Assembly: GCA_017545365.1 (NCBI GenBank)
Contig: JAFWOP010000033.1
Span: forward strand, 1-64,000
Direction: 5' to 3'
DNA length: 64,000 bases
From: Bacteroidales bacterium
Lineage (GTDB): Bacteria; Bacteroidota; Bacteroidia; Bacteroidales; P3
The number at the start of each line of letters is the position of its first letter. Positions within the stretch are counted from its first letter, which is position 1. Made by a program: the position numbers and the translations under genes. Shown piece by piece: positions 44,001-51,908 of this stretch. The notes beneath the pieces were generated by a model, which was not told the DNA's origin, did no database searches, and saw only the letters and a program-made list of their open reading frames with translations.

Positions 44001-47000
44001 GGACGGTCTTGCTGTCGGTAGAGATGGTGTCCAGGTGTTCACGGTCGGGGCCATACCAGAAGGTCCAGTGGGTAGCGGAGCTGTTGTCGTTCCAACGGAT
44101 GCGGCAGGTGGAGTCGGTCATGAGGTCGGCACGTATGTTTCCGATGGTGTTGAAGAACACTTGGAATTCGAACCCTGAGTGGGTCAGAGTGTCGCCGTTG
44201 CTGTAGAACTGTATGCACAGGTTGCCGGTTCTGGAGTGTATCTCGATAAGGTCATCGTCTCCAGACCAGTTTGTATAGTACCATTCCCACGAGCCTTCGT
44301 CGTAGATGGTCAGCTGGTCATTGCCGCGTATGTGCGCCCGTCCGCGCAGCACGATGGGGTCGCCCGTGTTGGAGCGCAGGTGGATGTTCTGGTTGCTGGC
44401 ATAGTGGTAGTCGTTGGGACCGCCGGGGTCGAGGATGGTATAGCATTCGTTGATGTTCAGTGTGCGCGTAGTGTCTTGGTTGTAAGGCATGATGATGATG
44501 GAGGTGTCACAAGGGGTGATGAAACACTTCTTCACAGGAGCCTTGCAGGTGGGCATGACTTCATTGCTCCAGAAGTAGCAGACATATTGGCGGTCGGGGA
44601 GCAGGTTGGTGAAACTATACGAGCGTGTGGTTGTGGTGACAGTGTCGAGCCGGCGTTCGTCTTCGCCGTAGGCGATCCACCATTGTGATGCTCCCGAGGT
44701 GTCCACCCATGTGAGGGTGGCAGTGCTGCAGGTGACGGCGTTGGCGGTGATTTGGTGGATGGCAGGGTTCACGAGCACTTCGAGGTCGAAGCCTTCGCCA
44801 TTGCTAGAGGCTGCGTAGGTGGAAGCGATGATGCAGAGATAACCCATCTCGGACGACAAGAAGGTGGTGCCGATGCCGCCATAGTCGGTGGCAGTGGTTC
44901 CAGTGTTGATATGCAGGGGGCTGCTGCCTAGGTTGTAGTGGCCTCTGATGGAAAGGCCGCGGCCGTCGGCAGTGGTGTAGTCGTGGTCCATCGTGCCGTC
45001 GGGGAAGGGCGGGTTCAGACCGCCCACGTCATAGATGTGGAGGCATTCGGTGATGGGTAAGGTTTCAACAGTGGTCTCTACCAGCGAGTGGCGGCCAATG
45101 ATGCCAAGGAGCGAGTTGATGTATTGGGTAATCCAGCAGTTGAGGTCGTGGGGCATGCGTATGCCGTAGATAGAGGGGATGACGCAGTCGCCAGAAAGAA
45201 CATTGTTCTCGATATGTATGTAGCATTGCGTGTTGCGTTGCAGACCTGTGAGGGTGGCCTGGTTGGTGGTGCTGCTGATGGTGCGGAGCGAGTCGATATG
45301 GGTGCCGTAGGTGATGGTCCAGCTGGTGGCGAGGGAGGTGTCCTGCCATGTGATAGCCATGGAGGTGTCGGTCTGCCAGAGTGTGTCCAACGAATGAATG
45401 GTGGGGTAGAAGGTGATGTTGAAGGCAAAGCCCGAGCTGTTTATGGCCTCGTTGGAGGTGAGGGTGATATAGGCAATGCCTTCGGGGTAGTAGTTGTCGA
45501 TGAACCACCACATGCTTTGGCCTCCCGAGCCGTCGCTGCTGAACGACAGCTGGTCCGACACGTCGGCATAGCCGTACAGCCGGAACCCCAACCCAGTGGT
45601 AGAACGGATGACGAGGATGGAGGTGTCGCTGGAGTAGTAGTCGCCTATTCCGCCGGGGTCAAATACGGTGTAGCACTCACCGGGGGTAATCCATACGGTG
45701 TCGCGCGAGTGTGAGTTCATGATGATGTCGTTGGCCCTGAGGGTGGAGAATGGGTAAGACTGCAGGCCGCAGTTGTTGCTTGCCGGTGTGCGGCTGATGC
45801 GTATGCTGTACTGGGTAGCGGCTTGGAGGCCGGTGAGGCTGAAATGGGTGGTGTTGCATAGGACAGTGGTCCAGGTGCTGTCGGCGGTATATGAGAGGTA
45901 CCAAGGGCCAGCGTGTCCGCTGTTGTCGTCCCAGCTGACTTCGGCGCTGCTGTTCGTGACATGGGCTATCCGCACATTCTCGACGGGCAGGGTGTCTTGG
46001 TCCAGCCGGAGTGTGAAGCCGTTGCGGTAGTCCTTCTCGTTGGTGCGCCATCTGATGCGGAGAAAACCGTTCTGGCTGGAGGTTCTGTAGCGGTTCCCAT
46101 TGAGCCATGTCCATCCGCCGTCAATCTGGTCGAAATAAGACTCACTATTCGATGGGTCCGCACCAAACCATAGGCGGTCTTCACCATCATATCCGTTGCT
46201 TTGCAGGTCGTTGAGACTTTCGTATTCGAATTGGGCAGACAGGTAGAAGTCGCTGCCGTTGGTTGAGATAATGACCAGCTGGCCAGTGTCGTAGTTGAAG
46301 TAGTCGTTCATCCTGCCGCCAGCGTCTAAGATGGTGTAGCAGGTGCCGGGGTTATAGTAGAGGGTGTCGGTGCCGCGATAGGGCATGATGACGGTATTGT
46401 TCTCTACGCCGCTGGTGATAAAGGCACGTCGGTCGGCGTAGTTGCAGCCGGCGTTCCCGCCCTGGCGTGTGACATAATAGACGTATTGTGTGCCAGCCGT
46501 GAGGCCTGTGAGGGTGACCGAAGGGGTGGTGGTGTTGATGGTCGTGAAGTTGTCTTCAGCGTTGCCATAGTGCAGCTGCCAACCTGCGCCGCCCGATGCC
46601 GTATCGTTCCAGGTGATGGTGGCGCTGTTGGATGTTATGGCTGTGGCTTGCAGGTTGGTTATGGCGGAGTCTAGCTGGATGATGTTGAAGGCAAAGCCCA
46701 GGCCGCTTTCTTCAGGGTCGGAGGTGAAGCCGATAGTGCAGGCCCCGTCGGTACAGAAGATTTCTAAGTTGCTGTTGCTCCCCTGGTAGCTGTGCCACTC
46801 ACCCTCATAGAAGATATACAAGATGTCGTGCGGGGCGACATGGTACCAACCTTTTAGGCGGAACCCGTTGCCGTTAGCCGTGCGTAAGGTATAGGCCGAG
46901 AAGTCGGAGTGGAAATAATTGTTTGTGGAGCCGCCGGCGTCCACCACGGTGTAGCAACTGCCCGGCTGGAGTACGGCTGTGTCGGCCTTGCGGTAAGGCA

Positions 47001-48324
47001 TGATAAGGGTGTCGGTCTGACCAGTAGTGATGAAGGCATGGCGGAAAGGGGTGGTGCAAGGCTGGGTGACGTTGCCCTCGATGGTGTATAGGTATTGCGT
47101 GCCAGGCTCCAATCCTGTGAGTGTGATAGTGGGGGTTGAAACCAAACGGGTGGTCCAGTTGCCGTCAGAGGGCGAATAGCGCACAGTCCATAGGGTGGAC
47201 GACGTGGTGTCGGTCCATTGGATGGTGGCAGTGGAGGATGTCACATGGGTTACCGTGGGCGTAATGATGCGGCTGTTCTCCCAGGTGATGCTGTATTGGA
47301 ACTTGGTATATCCGGCATGGTTGAAGGAACCAACGCCATGAGGGAAATACACCTTGCGCCGCCGGACAGTGTTCTGGTCCCAATATGAGAAGTCGCTGCC
47401 AAAGCCATAGCCCGAAGTCCAGCTGGCACTGAAATAGTAGTGGCTGGACCATCCGTCGGCATAAAAGCCTACGCTGTCGGACGTAGTGAAGGTGGTGCCG
47501 ATCCAGTCGGTAGGCAATGTGTTGCTGCCAGGACCCGAGGTGGCGTTGGCAGTATAGCAGGTGCCGCTTGTCAGGTTGAAGGTGCTGCCCCAGGGGGCGG
47601 TGTACAGATGGCCTGCGGGATGGTGTGCAATGAAATACTGCCGACTGGTCTCCATGCAGGCCACGGCGTTGTTTTCGATATAGTAGGCATAGTAGGTGTT
47701 GTTGCGAAGCCCCGTGATGGTGGCCGAGGTGGTGGTGCAGGTGACGGTGCGATGCGTGTCCTCGTCGCAGAAGTAAGTCACCGTCCATTCGGTGGCATCT
47801 GCCAGGTCGTCGTCCCAAGTGATGGTGACAGTGCTGTCGTCCACAGCATGGTAGTTCCAGTTTGCGATGCTGTTGGGATAGTACACCTGGATTTCGAAAC
47901 CCCTGAACGAGGCGTAATTGTTGGAGTGGAAACGGACAAGCATGTCGTCCGACCCACCGTGCACCATGGCCGACCCAGTGGCACAATAACGTTCGCTGTA
48001 GGCGTTGGAGTCGGAGCCATAGAAGATGTCGATGTAGTCGTTGCAGTCGCCGTCGCTGCCCATCTCATAGACCATCTTCAAGGCAAAGACACCCGAAGTG
48101 GAATGTATCAGAAGCCACGAATCCTCGTTGTTCGTGTAGTTCGCCTGTCCGCCTGGGTCCATGATGGTGTAACAATTTTGTCGGCTGACCGTCAGCGTGT
48201 CGGCCCCATGATGCGGCATCACCACCACCTGTTGGGCATTAGCAAGGCCGGGCAACAGCAAGGACAGAAGCATCAGAATCCCCAAGATGCTAGTTTTAGA
48301 GTAATATTTCTTGTATGTTTGCAT
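41092..48324 (-). CDS. Giant T9SS type B protein with repeated CUB-like/Fn3 pairs and PKD domain (2410 aa)
   Basis: The signal peptide ends ANAQ (about residue 31). Six CUB-like modules, each opening with a -CYTI(L/V)DPGG pattern, start near 32, 432, 640, 860, 1080 and 1280; a divergent one (TSGTCYTANATSG) starts near 237. Each is followed by an Fn3 module (ATxxSATITWxDT, then YxYxIENN). Next come a lectin-like segment (about 1480-1720), a PKD domain (DSYIWDFGDGDVSYSRNPTHVFDPG, about 1800) and four or more repeats of about 75 residues (sG.Y......CDSxxHLTL). The C-terminal type B sorting domain (FPNVVTPNNDGVNDYF ... GVIEVLRE) marks T9SS export. Probably a long surface filament or adhesin; the ligand is unknown. 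It has its own -7 box at 48428. Confidence 0.85.
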   Translation of the reverse strand: MQTYKKYYSKTSILGILMLLSLLLPGLANAQQVVVMPHHGADTLTVSRQNCYTIMDPGGQANYTNNEDSWLLIHSTSGVFALKMVYEMGSDGDCNDYIDIFYGSDSNAYSERYCATGSAMVHGGSDDMLVRFHSNNYASFRGFEIQVYYPNSIANWNYHAVDDSTVTITWDDDLADATEWTVTYFCDEDTHRTVTCTTTSATITGLRNNTYYAYYIENNAVACMETSRQYFIAHHPAGHLYTAPWGSTFNLTSGTCYTANATSGPGSNTLPTDWIGTTFTTSDSVGFYADGWSSHYYFSASWTSGYGFGSDFSYWDQNTVRRRKVYFPHGVGSFNHAGYTKFQYSITWENSRIITPTVTHVTSSTATIQWTDTTSSTLWTVRYSPSDGNWTTRLVSTPTITLTGLEPGTQYLYTIEGNVTQPCTTPFRHAFITTGQTDTLIMPYRKADTAVLQPGSCYTVVDAGGSTNNYFHSDFSAYTLRTANGNGFRLKGWYHVAPHDILYIFYEGEWHSYQGSNSNLEIFCTDGACTIGFTSDPEESGLGFAFNIIQLDSAITNLQATAITSNSATITWNDTASGGAGWQLHYGNAEDNFTTINTTTPSVTLTGLTAGTQYVYYVTRQGGNAGCNYADRRAFITSGVENNTVIMPYRGTDTLYYNPGTCYTILDAGGRMNDYFNYDTGQLVIISTNGSDFYLSAQFEYESLNDLQSNGYDGEDRLWFGADPSNSESYFDQIDGGWTWLNGNRYRTSSQNGFLRIRWRTNEKDYRNGFTLRLDQDTLPVENVRIAHVTNSSAEVSWDDNSGHAGPWYLSYTADSTWTTVLCNTTHFSLTGLQAATQYSIRISRTPASNNCGLQSYPFSTLRANDIIMNSHSRDTVWITPGECYTVFDPGGIGDYYSSDTSILVIRSTTGLGFRLYGYADVSDQLSFSSDGSGGQSMWWFIDNYYPEGIAYITLTSNEAINSSGFAFNITFYPTIHSLDTLWQTDTSMAITWQDTSLATSWTITYGTHIDSLRTISSTTNQATLTGLQRNTQCYIHIENNVLSGDCVIPSIYGIRMPHDLNCWITQYINSLLGIIGRHSLVETTVETLPITECLHIYDVGGLNPPFPDGTMDHDYTTADGRGLSIRGHYNLGSSPLHINTGTTATDYGGIGTTFLSSEMGYLCIIASTYAASSNGEGFDLEVLVNPAIHQITANAVTCSTATLTWVDTSGASQWWIAYGEDERRLDTVTTTTRSYSFTNLLPDRQYVCYFWSNEVMPTCKAPVKKCFITPCDTSIIIMPYNQDTTRTLNINECYTILDPGGPNDYHYASNQNIHLRSNTGDPIVLRGRAHIRGNDQLTIYDEGSWEWYYTNWSGDDDLIEIHSRTGNLCIQFYSNGDTLTHSGFEFQVFFNTIGNIRADLMTDSTCRIRWNDNSSATHWTFWYGPDREHLDTISTDSKTVHLRNLVDGVHYYSFITNNAVECIDTTWFDFCAGGDNCIDFANLYSCHTRCRYGDFYSPDINEGIVDFGPDNIYSRHTVMLDTSYRDPRTGGLLRSIPEGYDHSVRLGNWNYGGEAESITYEYIVDTASADILLLRYAAVLENPGHQSGDQPRFQFTIVDEYDNPISTACYSADFVSSDQLNWNTYTYDTNTVLWKDWTAVGIDLEPLHGRRIFVKLTTYDCAQSGHFGYAYFTLSCDQKYIRAGYCGQVDTNNFTAPEGFRYQWYNVDSANVVLDTSQVFYRSESGIYRCRASFIGNANCYFEKTVIVGNIFPYANFTYHLMDTNECQITVRFQNLSCVASDSALTNLTSMECDSYIWDFGDGDVSYSRNPTHVFDPGYYNVHLTAQIAQASCAKDTVIRIAIPSPCIHYDSIYPVICYGDTFHINDTAFWQSGEYIVRQVPSPDSIRETLVFLTVNPVHHFDITDTLCTNQQYDRYGIHIPAGATPYTTNEYVSSYQNVYSCDSTYHLTLTTMPAYDTTNYAVACSDLGYTLFDTTVYQSGTYTDSLRSVAGCDSVVHLTLAVNPAYHFYTSDTICDGTAYLFHDHLYIEPDNYTVTFHTAQNCDSAFHLSLTFHPRYDYYDTVMLCPHQPYFHNDQTYYAPSLIIDSFQTVLQCDSIYNTILSLNDTLFKAGWEVSEDTVNWVSLADTLWEGCAPYTLYFRNRSTHSVQSFWHFNDGENISQLSAPNDTDLFISHTFDIGRYTFFLSITDSSGCTDTLFNPSGVSVLPSPTASFYWDNTHASEIQPWTTLHNTSFPLDSTCTSLWLIEKQPDNPDDLDTARETNPVYRWDIEGVNLPASYLVWLILTQHNIGITGNDIYCPDTTFDTIKIMPSTLEFPNVVTPNNDGVNDYFRIKNLIEYSQYPYNKLTVYDRWGHVVYQVSNINKEEDFWYPDLTNSPTGTYYFRFTGRGGDGAAQHNGVIEVLRE

Positions 48325-48427
48325 AGTATGGACATGTCAATAATACCACCGTCTGACATCCTATGTTGCTTATCGACATTGGGTTAAGCGTATGGCAGAC
48401 ATAAACGGTCAGACTACGAATCAAGTT

Positions 48428-48436
48428 GCAAAGATA
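48428..48436 (-). promoter_or_regulatory. -7 box TATCTTTGC of the 2410-aa gene
   Basis: A perfect TAnnTTTGC on the - strand, about 100 bp before the start codon at 48324, within the 183-bp AT-rich gap to the next gene. Confidence 0.65.
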
Positions 48437-48507
48437 CGCAATTTTTAGAAATATTGATTATAAAAAATGCACCAACGTGCGAATGAGGCTTCGTTGTCAC
48501 CCATTTT

Positions 48508-51500
48508 CTATTCCTTTAGCACCTCGATGACACCGCGGTGCTGGGTCCAGATGTTTACGCCGTGGGCCTTGAAGTAGTAGAAATAGGTGCCCGACGGTGC
48601 TCGCTGGGCGGCGGGGTCCCACCAGTCGGTGTCGGTGGCGATGTTGCGTTTGTGGTAGACGCAGTGACCGTAGCGGTCGTAGATGATGAGCTCGTTGTAC
48701 TTAAAGCAGTTGTGCTCTATCAGTCCGCCGATGACGAAGCGGTCGTTCACGCCGTCGCCGTTAGGGGTGACCACGTTGGGGTAGGAGAGGGCGGTGTCGC
48801 AATGGTCGCCGTTCCAGAAGATGTAGAGGTTGTATCGGATGAGGCTGTCGCAGCCCGCTTCGTTATAAGTGTGGTAGATATAGTTTGCAACCACGTCGTT
48901 AAACAGGGTGTCGAAGGCGAGCCAAGGCAGCTGGTCTTCTAATATGGTGTCGTAGATGGTGGTGTCGGTATTGGAGAGGCGGATTATGGTGTAATATACG
49001 GTGGAGTCCTCCCCATGCATACCACTGAAGATGACGGTGGTGTCGTTGGCAATGCTGATTGTGTCGTTGATAGGGAAGGGTATATCATCGGGGCAGAGGA
49101 CGTAGATGGCGGAGTCGCTAGTGTTGCGGTAGAGTCGGAGGTGGTAGTCGATGAGGCTGTCGCATTGCGGACGTATGCCGGGGATAAAAAGTGAGGTGTC
49201 GGCGGAGGAGGTGGGGGTACCGACGGAATCGTAAAAGGCTGAGTCGTTAAAGGGTATGCCGTGCCAGAAGTGGGGGAGTTGGTTTTGGACAATGGTGTCG
49301 TAGACGGTGTCATAGCAATGGCAAAAGTCTGTGACAAGGAAGGTGTAGACGAGGGTGTCGGTGCAGGAGGTTCCGTCGATGTAGGCGACAAAGGTCAGCG
49401 TATGCTCTCCTATGGGGACTTTGAAGGTGTTCTTTAGATTGTGAGATATGGTGTCGTCCTGGGTTGTGAGGGTGTCATCGACCCAGTAGTGGAAGGTGTT
49501 GCAGGGTGTAGTGGTGATGGAGTCCGGACCGTGTTCAGTGGCAATATGGCTACCGTTGTTTATATGCAAGAGTAGGGAGCAGTCGTCAAGGATTTCGACC
49601 GTGTCGAGCGAGAATTGGGCAACGGGGTACTTTGGCTTGGTGAGAATGGTGGGGAAGAGGATGTGTACAGTAGTGTCGCTTATGTCGGTGAGCAGACAAT
49701 AGAAGGGGTTGTCGGAGGTGGTGAGGAATTGTTGCGAGGTGCTGATTATCGAATCGGGGTGCCCGTCGGGGAACCATTGGTAGGTGAATCCATCGGGGGC
49801 ATTGTAGTAATGGGTGTCTTGACAATGGATGTCACGGATGCTTTCGATGCATTGGAGGTGAATATAGGCGTAGTTTAATGCTCTTGAGTAGCGCAGGTGG
49901 GAGGTCTCGGTGGCGAAGTGTATGGTGATGGTGCGTCCGTGCAGGGCGTGAAGGTCGATGGCGAAGGCGTGCCAGTCTTTCCAGAAGATGCTGGAGTCAG
50001 TGCCTGTGTTCCAGTTGGGAATAGTGTCTAAAGTGATGTCAATATTGTAAAGGTCGGGCCTTATCTCATGCCCTGTAGAGTCGAGGAGGTGGAAGAGGAA
50101 TCGGGGATGGTTGGTGTGTTGCAGTGTAATCTGCTGTATGGTGTCTTCGTGAGTATGACACCCCCAGCACCACCGATAGGCGTAAAGATAAGAGTCATAG
50201 GGCTCTTCAATGAGGTACTGCATCACGAGGGCATAGCGCAACATGAGGATGCTGTGTTGGGTGGTGTCGACGTGATATTGGAAGTACAGGTTCTGGCTTG
50301 TGCTTTCTGGATCATCCGACGTTTCATTTCCGATTAAAAACGAGGTGGGGAACCCCGATGGGGTGGTGGTGAGTTGGTTTTGGGTGATGGGGTCGGTGCC
50401 AGGGCTGTGGATGGGATGGTGGTGGTGGTGGTGGAGCAGGATATCCGACATATGATCCCAAGGGTAGAAATAGGCTGGATAGTAATAGTTTGGTGGAATG
50501 TGCCCGATTAGGTGGCCCAATGAATCATAGGTGGGTAACCCGTTGCGGACGTAGCCCATATCGCATAGGTAGCGTATGGAGCAGGTGTCTATTTCGTCGG
50601 GACAGGTGCGGATAAGGGTGTCGTAGTATGCGCAAGGGAATGGATAAACGGTAAAATAGTTGCTGTATGTGAAGGTGCACGTGGGGGTGATGATATCGCG
50701 GTATATTCTGTAGCCTCCAGGCTTGAGGTTGAAAAGAGTGGTGGTACAGGGTACAATCAGGGTGTCGCATAGGCCGACAATACGATATTGGGTAGTGAAG
50801 ATGGAGCTGTCATGGACCGAGTAGGAACCAAAGGGTACGACGACTCTTATGGTGGTGCTGTCTCTAAGATGCATCTGTGCGGCGCATGTGCCGGAAGTGA
50901 TGTAGCCGACGGTGTCCCAATAAAAAGCTGCATCTTGAAGATTACTGCCTTCAGAAACGTATCTGGAAGTCGGGGGGGTGTAGTAGAGGTTTTCGATGAA
51001 GCATGTGTTCTGTGATGTTGGGCTTTTAAAACTCAATTGGCAGCGGAGAGGAGTGATGTATTGGTTGTAGCGGTCGTGTAATGACGACTCGGTCCCGAGG
51101 ACTGTGGAGGTGTCGGAGGCAAGCGTCCAGCGATAGCGGAAGCCTGGTGGAGCATAGTAGGTTATGGTTTGACCGCAGAGGTCTGAATTGTAAATGTCGA
51201 GGATATTGTAGCAATCAAGCGTGAACGATGCAGTGCAGCTAGAGCGATAGGCGGAACGGCATGTAGTGTTGAATTGGATGCGAACAACCCTTCCGTGGAG
51301 GGAGCGAAGGTCGAAACTGAGGTATTCGTTGGTTATGTAGAGATGCACTAGAGTGTCGTATCCGTTGTATTGATGCCAAAGGGTGGCGTTATCGCCCGAA
51401 TAGACGGCTTCCAGGCAGTTGGTGTCAATGGAGGTGCCGTTGGAGTCGAGTATGCGGATGGAAAACTCTGGTTTGGGTCCTACGGCATTGGGCGAGTATG

Positions 51501-51840
51501 CAATTTGGCCGCTAAACGAGGTGCAGAATAAATGACTTCTGGTTGTGTCAACGCGGTAGAAGTATGAGATGCTCGCACTGGGCATGGTGTCGGTGATGCT
51601 CGCACTGCCTAAACGAATAGAGGGAATGGTCGTGTTTGTGATGAACTGATGCAAGGAAGGGGCTATGCCTGTGTCGCGGTCGGGTTCTGCTGCCGTGCCT
51701 GAAGTGCAGAGAATGCGTTGGGCGCCATAGTTCACCTGGTACACCGTTGGACAGGAACGCAGCAGTCCTTCTGGTATCTGAGCACTGACGGTAGGAAACA
51801 GCACGAAGAAGAAGAGAATGTATGACAATAATCGTCGCAT
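48508..51840 (-). CDS. T9SS type B protein with two lectin/MAM-like segments (1110 aa)
   Basis: The signal peptide ends VSAQ (about residue 21). Two related segments (about 22-290 and about 430-740) share LR(Y/S)LHGR(V/T), SFTLDC/HLQC and YxAPxGFxYxW motifs with the middle of the 2410-aa protein. An Ig/PKD-like part (about 760-850) and repeats of the CDSLI-Y-L type follow. The last 100 residues (YPNVVTPNGDGVNDRF ... GVIEVLKE) are a type B sorting domain nearly identical to those of the next three genes. A natural run of six histidines lies at about 470-475. The start is 68 bp beyond the stop of the gene upstream, with no clear -7 box, so it may belong to that operon. Function unknown. Confidence 0.82.
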   Translation of the reverse strand: MRRLLSYILFFFVLFPTVSAQIPEGLLRSCPTVYQVNYGAQRILCTSGTAAEPDRDTGIAPSLHQFITNTTIPSIRLGSASITDTMPSASISYFYRVDTTRSHLFCTSFSGQIAYSPNAVGPKPEFSIRILDSNGTSIDTNCLEAVYSGDNATLWHQYNGYDTLVHLYITNEYLSFDLRSLHGRVVRIQFNTTCRSAYRSSCTASFTLDCYNILDIYNSDLCGQTITYYAPPGFRYRWTLASDTSTVLGTESSLHDRYNQYITPLRCQLSFKSPTSQNTCFIENLYYTPPTSRYVSEGSNLQDAAFYWDTVGYITSGTCAAQMHLRDSTTIRVVVPFGSYSVHDSSIFTTQYRIVGLCDTLIVPCTTTLFNLKPGGYRIYRDIITPTCTFTYSNYFTVYPFPCAYYDTLIRTCPDEIDTCSIRYLCDMGYVRNGLPTYDSLGHLIGHIPPNYYYPAYFYPWDHMSDILLHHHHHHPIHSPGTDPITQNQLTTTPSGFPTSFLIGNETSDDPESTSQNLYFQYHVDTTQHSILMLRYALVMQYLIEEPYDSYLYAYRWCWGCHTHEDTIQQITLQHTNHPRFLFHLLDSTGHEIRPDLYNIDITLDTIPNWNTGTDSSIFWKDWHAFAIDLHALHGRTITIHFATETSHLRYSRALNYAYIHLQCIESIRDIHCQDTHYYNAPDGFTYQWFPDGHPDSIISTSQQFLTTSDNPFYCLLTDISDTTVHILFPTILTKPKYPVAQFSLDTVEILDDCSLLLHINNGSHIATEHGPDSITTTPCNTFHYWVDDTLTTQDDTISHNLKNTFKVPIGEHTLTFVAYIDGTSCTDTLVYTFLVTDFCHCYDTVYDTIVQNQLPHFWHGIPFNDSAFYDSVGTPTSSADTSLFIPGIRPQCDSLIDYHLRLYRNTSDSAIYVLCPDDIPFPINDTISIANDTTVIFSGMHGEDSTVYYTIIRLSNTDTTIYDTILEDQLPWLAFDTLFNDVVANYIYHTYNEAGCDSLIRYNLYIFWNGDHCDTALSYPNVVTPNGDGVNDRFVIGGLIEHNCFKYNELIIYDRYGHCVYHKRNIATDTDWWDPAAQRAPSGTYFYYFKAHGVNIWTQHRGVIEVLKE

Positions 51841-51908
51841 AATATAAATTACGCGCGAAGGCTGAATTTATTGTGCGGATATTGAAAAAATATCGCTCTA
51901 GTGTAGGG

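Noticed and set aside
47440..48387. 315-codon + strand frame across the start of the 2410-aa gene
   Set aside because: It covers the signal peptide and first CUB-like module of the real gene and its promoter; the translation shows no domain.
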